From NCBI GenBank assembly GCA_034231615.1, contig CM067302.1, positions 10,489,731 through 10,553,730 on the forward strand: a stretch of DNA of 64,000 nt, given 5' to 3'. A program made the position numbers and the translations under genes. This document shows positions 44,205 to 56,599 of the stretch, in pieces. The stretch comes from Meghimatium bilineatum (taxonomy: Eukaryota > Mollusca > Gastropoda > Stylommatophora > Philomycidae). How positions within the stretch are numbered: position 1 is the first letter of the stretch; each line of letters starts with the position of its first letter. A model generated the notes under the pieces. The model worked only from the letters and a program-made list of their open reading frames with translations. It was not told where the DNA came from and did no database searches.

Positions 44205-44690
44205 AGTTCACCAGCATAATCGTAGGATATGGGGAGACGAAAACTCACGTTATAATAGAGAACGATCGATACAGCCCTAAACCTAACGTGTGATGTGGTT
44301 TAACCTCCAATTCTGAGGATTGGGCAATTCTTCTTCAGTGAAGCCAACAGAGATGCAACATACCTAAACATGCTGTAAAATGTTGCAGTTGCTAGGATAC
44401 CAGAGGGATTCCTGTTCCATCAAGATGGAGCACCTTCACACTATATCAACAATGAAGTTAGAAACTAACCTCATCAACAATTTCCAGACAGATGGATTGG
44501 AAGATTAGGTCCCAGTGATGGCAACCAAATTTTACTTTCTATGGGGATATATAAAATCTTTGCCTATCAAATCCCAATGCATGGACTGGATAATCTTTGA
44601 CAGCGAATAACTGATGCTTGTGAATCCATCACACCTCGGATGCTTAAAAACATGTGGAGATAGTATACCATCTTGACATTCTCCGGGCCA
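44205..44690 (+). pseudogene. Degenerate Tc1/mariner-type transposase fragment
   Basis: Fragments in shifting frames: HNRRIWGDENSRYNRERSIQ, IPEGFLFHQDGAPSHYINNE, FPDRWIGRLGPS, then YKIFAYQIPMHGLDNL and RITDACESITPRMLKNMWR. The FQQDGA-PH motif with its catalytic Asp is recognisable; the third acidic region (SPDL-P-D-FLWG in intact relatives) is destroyed. Several stops and frameshifts, so inactive. Confidence 0.85.
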
Positions 44691-44757
44691 CTAAAGTCAC
44701 TCATATTGAGGTCTACTGAAACTTGTTGTGTATGTCTTTAAAAAAATTTTTTTTTAA

Positions 44758-44945
44758 TTGGTAGCATATCCTATTGAGGATGTAGCCATCATACCAGCAT
44801 TTTTTGGCTGTAGAGATTTTCTAGGTAACATAAATGTATTCAGTAGTTTGTCGTTTTTTGAATGGTCCAGATGCTTAAATGCCTGTGGCGAGGATCGAAC
44901 TCTGTACCTTGGCCGTCAAGGAAATCACTCTATACATTGGGGTAG
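44758..44945 (-). mobile_element. tRNA-derived SINE, copy 2
   Basis: On the minus strand it contains gagttcgatcctcgccacag (B-box) and ends gctacatcctcaataggata, matching the head and tail of the copy at 25775-26050. Confidence 0.68.
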
Positions 44946-44994
44946 TATGCCTAAAATGAAATCAAAATCCATTCCATCTGATTATATTGACATT

Positions 44995-45225
44995 TGTTAT
45001 TGGTAGTTATTCCGCTAGACACACTGTATGTGGTGTGACAACAAGAAGACATAGAATACACAATGATGGTATAGGGGAAGCAAGTGGGCACCATAGCTGT
45101 TATGGACTTAACCAAGAAGCAGAGTTAAGTGGTTCAGTTATGCAACAAGACAACCTTCAAACACTATATAATTACCAAAAAATCAGAGAAGATTCCACAA
45201 TCAAGCTATTGCTATAGGCAATATA
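44995..45225 (+). mobile_element. Decayed LINE fragment, family X
   Basis: CGVTTRRHRIHNDGIGEASG resembles GVTRRHRIRNDVIRERVGV; the rest is too decayed to read. Confidence 0.6.
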
Positions 45226-45359
45226 ATTATCCAAGTTAATATAGTCAATACGTCATAATGTTTTACAAAAAACCTTCTGCTAAAAACTTACATAAATAAC
45301 CAATATGTCAAAGGATGTCCGACAAAGTGGAGAGTACCACAGCAACTAAATGAAAAGTG

Positions 45360-45717
45360 GTAAATACTGAATAAAGTAAAGATGTTACTATAAAATCCTA
45401 ACTAAGAATGTACAAAAATAACTAACAATAAACAAAAAACAACTTTCCACGTTACAGTCCAACAGGGACCTTTCTCGAGAAATACATACCGATCAAAAAA
45501 CATAACCATAGAAATATTCAAAATTTGTCCAAGTCATTCTACTTTTGATAATTTTTAAGGGTTTTTTTTTTAATTTTTATGTGTTTCTTGAGAAAGGTCC
45601 CTGTTGACCATACTGTGGAAAATTGTTCTTGTTCTTTGTTTTATTGTTATTTATTTTTTACATTGTTACTGGTAGTTAGGATTTTATAGTAACCTCTTTA
45701 TTTTATTCAGTATTTAC
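45360..45717. mobile_element. Foldback element, about 358 bp
   Basis: Left arm from gtaaatactgaataaagtaa to cagggacctttctcgagaaa; right arm from tttcttgagaaaggtccctg to attcagtatttac. Arms of about 130 bp pair with scattered mismatches around a spacer of about 100 bp. No coding capacity. Confidence 0.85.
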
Positions 45718-45854
45718 TGCTGGAAACTTTAAACTGAAAACTGCTGAATAATCATTGTCCATCCATCACTTATTTGACCATTTCATGGTTACATATATAG
45801 TGAAATCTCATTATAACAATCTGGTCTGAACAAATGAAATATGCATGTCTTATT

Positions 45855-46265
45855 CTTCTTCTTTCCTTCCTCTTTTACCCTTTACGGGTGTCGAGGGAGA
45901 TACAAAGTTCTTGTTCTCGCTTTTCTAGCAGCTTCAGATAATGTTATTTGGTGTTCGTGTAATGTCTCTTTGATGTTGTCGATCCAGCTTACTCTAGGTC
46001 TACCCTTGGCTCTTCTTTCTGCTTCTCCTCTCTTCGTATTTGCTTTATAAACTAATGAATCACACAGCATTCTTTCCAGATGACCAAACCATTGTATCTG
46101 TTGGTTTTGTATGTATTGTAGAATTGATATGACACCCACTCTTTCTCTTATGACATCGTTTCTAATTCTCTGTCTTCTGGTCACTCCTGTGGCTTTTCTC
46201 AGACATCTCATCTCTGTTGTAACCAGTTGTCTCTTAAGTTTTGTTGTTAAGGATCATGTTTGACC
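45855..46265 (-). mobile_element. LINE RT C-terminal fragment, family X
   Basis: Open for 109 codons on the minus strand: MRCLRKATGVTRRQRIRNDV, QWFGHLERMLCDSLVYKANT, GRPRVSWIDNIKETLHEHQI and TLYLPRHP, with a GAA-rich tail. It combines both parts seen separately at 18750-19205 and 10378-10640. Confidence 0.92.
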
Positions 46266-46349
46266 ATGGTAGCACAGGGTTGGAATGAAGATACTTTGGA
46301 TGTTTTTTTATTGACATTGGTAGCATTTTGTGTTGCAATATGTTATGTA

Positions 46350-46550
46350 ATAACAGAAATTCGCTATATACAGTACAAACACTATAGAATAAATATGATT
46401 GGTGATTTTGAAAAATATTGTTATATAGAAATATCTGTTACAAATGGATGCGCTATAGAGGTACTCCACTGTATTTTAAATAGCGGAATCTCTTTATAGC
46501 GACATTGTTATAACAAATATACCCATTTAACAAAACTTTTTAAAAATTGC
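46350..46550. mobile_element. MITE fragments (two partial copies)
   Basis: Reverse-oriented gtaataacagaaattcgcta through gtactccactgta, then tagcggaatctctttatagc. Both match the TA-flanked MITE at 25105-25277. Confidence 0.7.
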
Positions 46551-46624
46551 TACCGGGTAATTATGTTTATTTTATATTTTTTGTACTATCTATCTATTCA
46601 CTAAACCCTTTATTGCCTTTCAGA

Positions 46625-47470
46625 GTCAGGGTTAGAAGAGTTTTCTGGAGATAGCTCTTGTGTGTGCTGAGTATATTTTGGAATTTGTCGCCTCTTTTAT
46701 CTTGGTGGTTCATCATTTTAGTGGTCGGCCTTCACTGTATCTGTGTAGCATTTCTTTCTGTGGTATGCTGTCTGCGGATGTGTGCAAACCATTTAATCTG
46801 TTGTCTCGTAATATATTCCAAGATTGGGGTGGTGTCTGTTCTTTGTCTAATGTCCTCATATAATATGTCTCTTAGTGACATCCCTAAGATTCTGTTGAAA
46901 CATGCCATTTCAGCTGTCACTAGTTTACATTTGTCTAGTGATGTCGTTGTCCATGTTTGGTATTGGTAGCACAGCGTTGGCATAATAATCGTTCGGAATA
47001 GTGTTATTTTTGGTGTTAAAGTCTACATTTTTGTTTCTGAAGATTGGTGTTATTTGCCCTAAGGTTTGGTATGCTTTACTACATCTATTGTGTATTTCTA
47101 CCCTGCTCTGGCCGTCTGTTGTTATATTACTTCCTAAGTATGTGAATTCTTTCACTTGTTTAAGTCTGTTATTTTTAATATATATGTTGGTGTTTCTTTC
47201 TGTTTTTCCCCATCTTCATTACTTCGGTCTTTTCTATATTTATCTTCATGTTAAGGATTTGGCATGTTTGGTGTAATCTGTTTACTTTTCTTTGTTGTTG
47301 CTCTTCTGATGATGATACTAGTGTAGTAATTCGTTTATGTTATCCTTCATGTTGTTTTCTTCCGTTGTCATTGCTAATATGCAGATGTGGTCTATGCATT
47401 TTATAAACAAGAGGGGATAGTACACATCCCTGCCTCGATCCCGAGCAAAATTTGGAAAATATCTGATGTA
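46625..47470 (-). mobile_element. LINE reverse transcriptase fragment, longest in window
   Basis: Minus strand, with frameshifts: CIDHICILA (a decayed form of the YADD catalytic motif, near 47390), LNMKINIEKTEVMKMGKNRK, EFTYLGSNITTDGQSRVEIH, LCYQYQTWTTTSLDKCKLVT, LRDILYEDIRQRTDTTPILE and QQIKWFAHIRRQ. It covers the RT palm end to the C-terminal region. Dead, since the catalytic motif is mutated. Confidence 0.9.
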
Positions 47471-47509
47471 TCTGTGCTCGTTCTTACTGCACATTGACTA
47501 TCGGCGTAC

Positions 47510-47602
47510 TGTATTGTTTGTACAGTATATAGCGCACTTCTGTTATTACAGATATCTTGTTGGTTTGACCAAGTTGTTATAAGGAGATTCCACTGTATAT
47601 TT
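47510..47602. mobile_element. MITE 3' half
   Basis: tgtttgtacagtatatagcg ... gttataaggagattccactg followed by TA; matches the right half of 25105-25277. Confidence 0.75.
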
Positions 47603-47897
47603 TTTAATTCATTTTTTCCATACCTTCCGTGTTTTCTACTTGTTTGTTCAGATGAAGATCATAGATTGAAACATCAATTTTTCTCCTCTTTATTCATTTT
47701 ATTATAATTTGTTTTCTATTATATTTTTTTATGAATAGTAGAAGGTTTTTGTAGCACATATTGATATATCCTATGTACGAGTTTCACACAATATGTTCTC
47801 CAGAATAATGACACACAGATAAAGTAAAAAAGTAACAAAAAACAAATCAAGAAAATATTGGTGTTTTCAAATGGGTACAACCCAATGGGTGCAGATA

Positions 47898-47918
47898 GGG
47901 GGGGGGGGGGGGGGGGGG
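47898..47918 (+). repeat. Poly(G) tract, 21 G
   Basis: Uninterrupted run of 21 G followed by tttcaaaccctaaccccc. A potential G-quadruplex; length may be affected by sequencing error. Confidence 0.9.
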
Positions 47919-48059
47919 TTTCAAACCCTAACCCCCAAAAGGAAATTAAAAACAAAGCATTTAGTACTAGGAAGATAGTCAAAAAGTGGATTAAAAAATT
48001 CCATTGTAGTTCCCCCCCCAAAAAAAATGTTTCCCAAAAATATCACAAACATTTAGAAA

Positions 48060-49545
48060 CAAACCACAAAAACCAAGAAAAAGTATTTTTTACAGTAATA
48101 CCTCCCTCCTTCCTTACAGAATATTTATCTATGTTGTATGCAGCATGCAACAGAATCTTGTCAAGAAATACTTTCCTACTGTCACGATGAAAGGCAATAA
48201 TGATTTAGCCTTCTCCACACCATCAGCACAAATATAAACCCACTTTCGGGTGTGCTCTACTGAACACCATGGTGGCAGAATTGCAACTGCCACTAAGCAA
48301 TTTTGCAACTACCATAAAGTTTAAATTCGACTTTTTTTCCAGGAAGAGTGGGAACAATGTTAGAAATTATCTTACCACATTTTAAGTATTTCCAGTCTAA
48401 GTCAAAGACCGGAATAATGGAACAAGAATACAATTTCAAAGTTCGAATTAAGACTGTTACAATAAACTAGAATCTTCCCCAATATAATTACTCAAATAAA
48501 CTTTCATTCCTAATTGAAAGTCATTTTTAGTGAAATTCTTATGGATTGTTCTTCTAAAAGGAATTGTAGAGAATTGCGTTTATTTTCAAAAAAGAAATTA
48601 CGGAACAAGTTAGTTTCCTTATGAAATGACACCACAACATTAGGTAATGGACATCGTGCATTGAATTTAGATAACATAGTGTGAGATGGAGTCGAGGAAT
48701 ATTATTAGAGATCTAGTCAAGATTGGAGAGAAGGTTAGTGACATCGTAATGTTTTATTTTGGTTGGTTTGGTTATAAAATAACTTTATAAATTAAATTGG
48801 AAATAAGATAGGCATAGGAATTTATTTGAAAGAATAAATTAGTCGAACAAGAACACGCGAGTCAGACATTTAACAAATATTTGTCTATATATTTTATCAT
48901 TATTACATAATTTTAAAAACAATCTGGAGTGCATAGAGCAAGTTATGTCATTTGTATTGAGCACAGTAAAGGATAATTAACCCATAACCTGTTAGGATCA
49001 TAGCTCTGCCCTACTGGAAACAGGGTATTAAAAAAAAAGCCTGCCAAAATCCCTATCTGTCACATTGACGTGCGAAATAATCACACCTTGACAACTCCTT
49101 GATGTCAACAAGCCAAAAATGTCTTCCCACACATCTTCTCCCTGCACCTTTAACTGCTCATCTGCAGTATAATTTTTGTAAAAGATAAAACAGGACAGCA
49201 AAAAGAAAGTTACTATGAATGTATGAGATGATTAATGCTAAAACAGTCAGTTCTCATATATATCCACTAGCACATAATAAACACAGGGAGACAACTTCAA
49301 CATATTAAAACTGAAACATTAATCGGTGAACGTGTAAGCACAAGGAGTCTCATGAAGTTTACAGCTTACAATTGTCAATACAAAAATTACATATATAAAA
49401 TTATATCACAAATTATACGTGCCTGCAGTCTCAAATGCAAGAACACTTCTTGTATCTGTTGTAAAAGTTAATAGTCATTACCTTTACAAATACAATTAAA
49501 ATCACAAAGACTTTCGAGTCAAGCAAAATAATGTCTATCCTATGT
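48060..49545. other. AT-rich intergenic stretch, one weak first-exon candidate
   Basis: Mostly featureless. At 48686-48733 an ATG opens MESRNIIRDLVKIGEK and ends at AAG|GTTAGT, which could be a short first coding exon on the plus strand. I found no downstream exon to join it to. Confidence 0.2.
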
Positions 49546-49554
49546 GACACATAG

Positions 49555-49975
49555 CACAAAAGATCATGTCTTATATGCTACATAGCACAAAAGATCATGT
49601 CTAAGACATAACACACAAGATCATGTCTTATATGCTACATAGCACAAAAGATCATGTCTAAGACATAACACACAAGATCATGTCTTATATGCTACATAGC
49701 ACAAAAGATCATGTCTAAGACATAACACAAAAGACCATCTTATATGCTACATAGCACAAAAGATCATGTCTAAGACATAGCACAAAAGACCATCTTATAT
49801 GCTACATAGCACAAAAGATCATGTCTTATATGCTACATAGCACAAAAGATCATGTCTAAGACATAACACAAAAGATCATGTCTTATATGCTACATAGCAC
49901 ACAAGATCATGTCTAAGACATAGCACAAAATATCATGTCTTATATGCTACATAGCACAAAAGATTGTGTCTTTTC
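49555..49975. repeat. Tandem repeat, about 57-bp unit, about 7 copies
   Basis: Core catgtcttatatgctacata plus gcacaaaagat, alternating with catgtctaagacataacaca. The decayed edge (gtgctatatagcat) continues to about 50320. Confidence 0.9.
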
Positions 49976-50329
49976 AATGTGATACATAGCACAAAAAATA
50001 CTGTCTTTCACATATGCTGTACAAATGATAATTTCTATCGCATGTGCTACATAACACAAAAGATGTCTGTGTGCTATATATCACAAAATTTCTTTTTATG
50101 ATGCTATATAGACTTAAATCATGTTTTTTTTGTGTGGATATACCACCAAAAATACAGCCTTCCCATAATTCATATGACATATACAGCTTAAAATTATATC
50201 TTTCATACATGTCAAAGGGCATATGTCTTCCTAGTGTGCTATATAGCATGCACTCATTTATGATGTGCTATATAGCATAAAAAGTATTGCTTATGTGTCA
50301 TATAGCATATAGAAAGGAATTTAGACAAA

Positions 50330-50725
50330 ACAACTACATACACCACTCAACCAGGGCTGCCATATTATTCGTTTCAATGAGAATTTTAGTCAATTTGAAA
50401 TATTACTGGCCATAAAATGTATGGTTTGGTCTTTTTTTTTAAATTTTCTCTAGTTTTTATCCATTAAATTTTAAATATATTTGTTTCTTTACCACTTTTA
50501 ATGCCACATTTTTTTCAATAAAGTCTTTCCCAACGCCACACAATTATTTGGGTGTGATGAATTTTGTGGGTGAAAATTTTAAGAAATTATAAAAATAATC
50601 CCCCAATATAATTACGAATGAAACTTTCAACAAATATTCAGGTATAAATAAAGCATTTCAAAAATAGTTATCTCAAGATTTTATTGAAAACATGTAAAAC
50701 ATTATATTTTGTGTATGATTTTGTC
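50330..50725. other. Intergenic AT-rich sequence
   Basis: Nothing recognised on either strand. Confidence 0.5.
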
Positions 50726-50727
50726 TA

Positions 50728-51527
50728 GTGATTGGCAGTGTCACACTACTGTTTTAGATTATGTCTAGTGATGGCAGTGTCACACTACTGTTTTAGATTA
50801 TGTCTAGTGATGGCAGTGTCACACTACTGTTTTAGAATTCGTCTAGTGAATACAGTGTCCCACTACTGTTTTAGATTTTGTCTAGTGATGGCAGTGTCAC
50901 ACTACTGTTTTAGATTTTGTCTAGTGATGGCAGTGTCACACTACTGTTTTAGATTTTGTCTAGTGATGGCAGTGTCACACTACTGTTTTAGATTTTGTCT
51001 AGTGATGGCAGTGTCACACTACTGTTTTAGATTTTGTCTAGTGATGGCAGTGTCACACTACTGTTTTAGATTTTATCTAGTGATGGCAGTGTCACACTAC
51101 TGTTTTAGATTTTGTCTAGTGATGGCAGTGTCACACTACTGTTTTAGATTTTGTCTAGTGATGGCAGTGTCACACTACTGTTTTAGATTTTGTCTAGTGA
51201 TGGCAGTGTCACACTACTGTTTTAGATTTTGTCTAGTGATGGCAGTGTCGCACTACTGTTTTAGATTTTGTCTAGTGATGGCAGTGTCACACTACTGTTT
51301 TAGATTTTGTCTAGCGATGGCAGTGTCACACTACTGTTTTAGATTTTGTCTAGTGATGGCAGTGTCACACTACTGTTTTAGATTTTATCTAGCGATGGCA
51401 GTGTCACACTACTGTTTTAGATTTTATCTAGCGATGGCAGTGTCACACTACTGTTTTAGATTTTATCTAGCGATGGCAGTGTCACACTACTGTTTTAGAT
51501 TTTGTTTAGTGATGGCAGTGTCATAGA
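50728..51527. repeat. Minisatellite, 39-bp unit, about 20 copies
   Basis: Core gatggcagtgtcacactact followed by gttttagattttgtctagt. It is open for 264 codons in one frame because 39 is a multiple of 3; no start context, composition or splice evidence for coding. Near the 3' end copies carry ctagcgatgg in place of ctagtgatgg. Confidence 0.96.
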
Positions 51528-51654
51528 TTTTTCGGTATCTATCACTCCCTAATAGACCTTGGATCTTGAATAAATCATGTGACTGCAGGTATTTAAATTC
51601 TAGTAAAAAATGTGTACCTAATTCCTTGTCATTTTATTGCTATTGATGGCTAAT

Positions 51655-51930
51655 GTCTACAATCGGTCGCTAATGCCTGCTATCGATGGCTACTGTCTAC
51701 GATCGATCAATCGCTAATGTCGGCTATTGATCACTAATGTCTGCTATCGATCGCTAATGTCCGCTATCGATCGCTAATGTCTGCTATTGATTGCTAATGT
51801 CTGCTATCGATCGCTAATGTCTGCTATTGATTGCTAATGTCTGCTATTGATCGCTAATGTCTGCTATTGGTCACTAATGTCTGCTATTGGTCACTAATGT
51901 CTGCTATTGATTGCTAATGTCTGCTCAATA
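51655..51930. repeat. Minisatellite, 20-bp unit, about 14 copies
   Basis: Unit gctaatgtctgctattgatc with cgatcg/tgattg/tggtca variants. Confidence 0.94.
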
Positions 51931-52002
51931 AATTTGGAACTGGTCATCATAAGCTACATCAATTATTTTAATGTCACTGAATAAAACGAAATAAGATTCT
52001 TA

Positions 52003-52250
52003 AATCTACTATTATCAGCACGAAAATCAATATAAGGTAACTGCATGAAACGTAACAACAATTGTACTTATGTAAAACACAAGTTTTCATAATCGCTTCA
52101 CTCACGTTGAAAATATTTTGTGTATTGTAATTTGTATGTTTTCTTGTGTCCACAGTACCCACTAGTTTTAGTTATAGTACGTCGTGTCTCAGAGAAGCGA
52201 TTATAGAAACCTGTGTTTTATGTAAGTACAATTATTATCAGCACTAAATC
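52003..52250. mobile_element. Inverted-repeat (foldback) element
   Basis: ttgtacttatgtaaaacaca and tgtgttttatgtaagtacaa are inverted partners, as are cataatcgcttcact and agagaagcgattata; arms of about 50-90 bp. Its right arm imitates an exon with splice sites (see rejected items). Confidence 0.75.
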
Positions 52251-52459
52251 TATCACATTACAGGTACAAAAATATGGGAAGGAAATTTTTTTATTCAAGG
52301 GGAATTCTCACACTGAAATTTTCATCCAATTTTCAACACAATTTAAGATGTAAGTGGTTTATACCTAAAATATAACCATAAATTGTTACAATGTGGCAAC
52401 CCTGCACTCAATAGAAATAAGACACACACTTGTACCACTCAACACAATCACCCTTGATA

Positions 52460-52660
52460 GAAATTAATATGGTGCATTTAGTGTACAAGAACTCACACCA
52501 TTTGATTAGCAATAAACTCACATTTAGTGTACAAGAACTCACACCATTTGATTAGCAATAAACTCACATTTAGTGTACAAGAACTCACACTATTTTACGA
52601 GCAATAAACTCAGATTTAGTGTACAAGAACTCACACAGTTTGATAAGCAATCGACTCAGA
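52460..52660. repeat. Tandem repeat, 46-bp unit, 4 copies
   Basis: Core tttagtgtacaagaactcac, then ttgattagcaataaactca. Confidence 0.92.
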
Positions 52661-53084
52661 TTTGTACACTTACAAATATTCCCTTTTACTATCCCAGCAC
52701 AAACCAAAAAGAATTGGAGATAGAGTGCTCAGTCTTTTTTTCTTCAACTCTTTAGCCGTACCCAAGCTAATCTCGCCGACTTGCAACTTTTAGTTGTTTT
52801 TTTTGCTGGCATCTGCTCTTGCATAATTGCGAATCATGATGTGTCTCTTTTAAACATATTTTTAATCCTACCAACATAAAGTTCTTGTGATCTATTGCGT
52901 GTGACCTCTGGTGGGAAAACGACACTTTCGCCATGTCGAAAATTCAGCTAGTTATGTCCTTCTCTATGAGTGTGAAAATAAGCTCTATTCTCACTGCAAA
53001 ATTCCTTTTACAAGCCGGACAGGGTATGATCACTTTAGATGGTGTTTGATAAACCTGTGTCTTTCTAGCTAGGCTACTGTTGAG

Positions 53085-53205
53085 CTGCTGCACTTCTTGC
53101 AATCTCTTTTTACCTGAAATCTTGTCTTGCCATCTCTTTTTTCCTGGAATCTTGTCTTGCCATCTCTTTTTACCTGAAATCTTGTATTGCCATCTGATTT
53201 CCCAC
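53085..53205. repeat. Minisatellite, 30-bp unit, 4 copies
   Basis: Core ttgccatctctttttacctg plus aaatcttgtc. Confidence 0.88.
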
Positions 53206-53284
53206 CTCTACATGGTCAGGCATTTTTTGTCTTGTATCCAATTTCTTCTTGGTGTACACATATTTTTTTTTTTAACTGATCATA

Positions 53285-53570
53285 AACATTGTCTAGAAAA
53301 ACACTACATGCTTGGAAGAAAGGAATAGAAAATCATTTTTAGATTGAGAACAAGCAACAACAAACTCAAACAACACAGGCACAGAAAGTTTGAAGTTGAT
53401 GATACCAGTATATGCCCATGTGGGCAATCTCTAGAAAACACAACATATTTGACAGAACTGTCAATTCTACAACCCCACAAGAAAATAACTATGGCCAAAT
53501 GAAACAGCCCTGGCGGACAAGCTCTACGGCCCTGTCTAAGGGCTGGTGTCCACAATACAATCCATTGGTG
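53285..53570 (+). mobile_element. LINE fragment downstream of RNase H (CPCG motif)
   Basis: Reads FRLRTSNNKLKQHRHRKFEV, then DDTSICPCGQSLENTTYLTE. R-RTGHN-L--H-----------CPCG---ET--H-L is the usual segment after the RNase H domain in Jockey/I-type LINEs; here TGH is changed to TSN. Remnant. Confidence 0.75.
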
Positions 53571-54625
53571 AAATCCATACCAGCATATGACTTCGGCTGA
53601 AGAATGAGGAAATAGTCAAACTATAAATGTGATAAGAGGAGATAACAAAATAAAATTTCCTACTTTAGGGACAAGTATAGTAAGTAAACATGACAGACAA
53701 CTCAAACTGAAATTTATCCTATGTCATCTGTTCAAAAGGCTTGCCACACCATCATGACAGCAAATATTTGATTAACTCGCTGTATTCTAAGAATTAAAAC
53801 TAGAAAGACTGAAAACTCAGACTGTTCCAGTATCCTGCGCAAATATATGGATACACAAAACTAGTTGGCTGCCCTGCGTTTCTCTGACTTCAATTCTAGC
53901 TGCTGAAAAAAGGGAACCACGCGATACAAGGTACCATTTATTTAACTAAACACTTTTCAAATTCCCAACATTCAACTAGCATGGAGCAGAACTTGTACAA
54001 AATGTCTTAAAGAATTACTTTATTTACATTTTGATTTTCTTGATATCTGTTCATAAATCAGAAAACAAGATACTTAATCCAACATAAACATCATCAATGC
54101 TACACTGCTACATCTCAGAAATAACATTTTAAAAGAAATACCAGACATGCATCACTGAACTCGCATCATATTGTGTCCGAAGTTTAACAAACATTATTAT
54201 TGTATTAAAATGGATCTGTGACCAGTGACATAATGACATATAATTACCAGAAATGTACCCGTTTTTACTTCTTTGTCCCAGTGTCCTGAAAAACTTTCTC
54301 AGGGCGCAAAAATGCCCGGTTTAAATAACTCAAGTTTTCTTGTTTATAATGTAGTTTACTGGGCTAACCCTCTTCGCTGCTTAATGTTCTGATCACTTTG
54401 TGATTAGTTGTATTTTTCTGCCCATGGTATTCTCAAAATCATTCTGTAGCAATATTTTATATGAATACAGAAAAATGTGTATTAGTTGACAGGAATGATT
54501 ATTTATGCATCAGACTAACAGAAAAGTAATGGGGATTGTTTTGAAGAAGCCAGAAGGAGGTTGGCTATCCTGTCAAAGAAGATGATACAAATGAAAAACA
54601 TAAAGGCTGAGCTGCTGCAAAACAA
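53571..54625. other. Intergenic AT-rich sequence
   Basis: No gene or repeat recognised over about 1 kb. Confidence 0.5.
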
Positions 54626-54634
54626 CAAAACTTG

Positions 54635-55070
54635 ATTCTTGATTAGAAACTGTCTTCACAGCACACAGGGCATTCCCATAGGTGCTTTGCCCTCTGTTCC
54701 AGCCACCATCCCAGTAAGTGTATGCAGACTCAGAGTCCCGGTCAGGTGTTGATTGTGTGATCTTCAGGACTTTCCAAAAAATTTACTTTTCCTTCCCTCT
54801 CCTCTAGATGCTCCCATTTATAACATTTTCTGTATGTGTACCTTCTTAGCTTCATTGCCATTATCTTCATCTTGAAATGAATTTATTACTACCTTCATCA
54901 AGTCTGCTTTATCTCTTCTCAGCATTGTGCCGTCTATCGCCGCAATGTCTGCCAAAAAGTTGGCTATCTCGTTTCTTCTTACCCGATCATGACCAGGCCA
55001 GTATACCATGTAATGCTCTGGATAATTGAGTTGTGAAACAAAACTAACATTCCTAAGAGCTTGCATATTC
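54635..55070 (-). mobile_element. LINE ORF2 RNase H to C-terminus, decayed
   Basis: Minus strand reads YWPGHDRVRRNEIANFLADI (RNase H end; the usual NE-AD is NEIAN), IDGTMLRRDKADLMKVVINS, and after frameshifts WLEQRAKHLWECPVCCEDSF. Same family as 19385-19835. Confidence 0.82.
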
Positions 55071-55264
55071 TCAGTGGCAATACATGAGTGTTAATTATGG
55101 ACAATCACCAACAAACTGAAAAATAAAATAGCAAACCATAATGGAGGGGATGATGCCAGGGAGATGAACATGTGGCAGACCAAGAAGAAGAGGGCGCAAG
55201 ACAACAAACATCACTTGAGCATGACAATAACAAAAGCAGGAAGACTGGCTCAAAATAGATGCTT

Positions 55265-55362
55265 TCGCAAGTTTCGAAAGGTGAAACTTGTTTCGAAAGG
55301 TGAAACTTGTTTCGAAAGGTGAAACTTGTTTCGAAAGGTGAAACTTGTTTCGAAAGGCTGTG
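55265..55362. repeat. Minisatellite, 20-bp unit, about 5 copies
   Basis: Unit tttcgaaaggtgaaacttgt, identical copies. Confidence 0.95.
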
Positions 55363-55739
55363 ATGACTGCTTCATCCTGTTCAGGATATGCTACCTGATG
55401 ATGATGACTAATAGAAATGGTGTCAATGAATGAAAACCAGATTGGTTTCAGTCATTTGTATCCACTTCATGAACGTGGCAAGGATCCTCGGTTACTTAGC
55501 AACTGTTGTATTATCAATCTGCAAAACGTATGCAGCAGAATACTGGAAAAGTGATGAGAAATGTAGTGAGTCATCTAGAGATAGCGATGACAAAAGTAGT
55601 GTGTCATCTAGTGATAGAAAACCCATGTCGTGATATTGGTGAATCTATTGGCCAGGAAACAGGATTGCATGATAGCGTTGCAATCTTTACACAAGATCTC
55701 AGTCCAAGCCTGAGACTAGCTACATTATAATTCACTACA

Positions 55740-55890
55740 TTTTTCTTGCTAGATTATCAGAACAAAAATATACTTTTGTTGCTAGATTGTATCAAAGTCA
55801 CTATATTTTTGTTGCTAGATTATATCAAAGTCACTATATTTTTGTTGCTAGATTATATCAAAGTCATTATATTTTTATTGCCTTATTATC
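55740..55890. repeat. Minisatellite, 33-bp unit, about 4.5 copies
   Basis: Core gctagattatatcaaagtca plus ctatatttttgtt. Related to the older array at 56600-57135. Confidence 0.92.
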
Positions 55891-56229
55891 ATCTATATGA
55901 TTATATCCATTTCTCAACATGAGGCTTCTGATAGTTGCAATCTTCTGAAACTGAATGGGAGACTGCAGTAACACTGTACACTATCTAGGTAGATAAATAA
56001 ATAAAAATATATATAAAATATAGGCTTTACCAAATCTACAACAAAGAAAGAATTACATCAAATCTGTTGGTTGGTTAAGTAAAATGTACCTCTTGTGTTG
56101 AGAAAAGCTGCTTTCGACCGCAGACTTTAGTAAAATTTAGTTACATCAGAGCTTCACATCCATTTAAAAAATCATTTAGGTTGCGGTTCTGGTAATCCAG
56201 TTACTACAACCTCTGGAAATGACATCAAA

Positions 56230-56425
56230 GACACTATATTTTTTATATATAATTTAGCAACAATAATGTTCTATCTTATATATAATTTAGCAACAATATT
56301 GTTCTATCTTATATATAATTTAGCAACATTAATATTTATGTTCTATCTTGTATATAATTTAGTAATACTAATGTACTATCTTATATATAATTTAGCAACA
56401 CTAATGTTCTATCTTGTAGACTGTG
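56230..56425. repeat. Minisatellite, about 33-bp unit, about 6 copies
   Basis: Core tatcttatatataatttagc plus aacaataatgttc. Confidence 0.92.
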
Positions 56426-56599
56426 TCACATTTATTATATATTTTTTGTAATGTAATTAGTCTTCAGGATAATATAAATAAAAGAAAATAAAACATGAAG
56501 ACTCCCCCTAACTTCCACATTGAACAAATGGATACAAGAGATAAAGAGTTCTATTGCAGGTAATTCCAGGAAATTGAAATAAACAAGTAACAAAATATT

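Noticed and set aside
50732..51526. 264-codon open frame (MAVSHYCFR... repeats)
   Set aside because: Pure 39-bp minisatellite. No splice context, composition or similarity supports a protein.
52155..52222. Exon-like segment: acceptor ttgtgtccacag, open frame, donor TTTTAT|GTAAGT
   Set aside because: It lies in the right arm of an inverted repeat whose left arm carries the mirrored sequence; no partner exon in phase was found.
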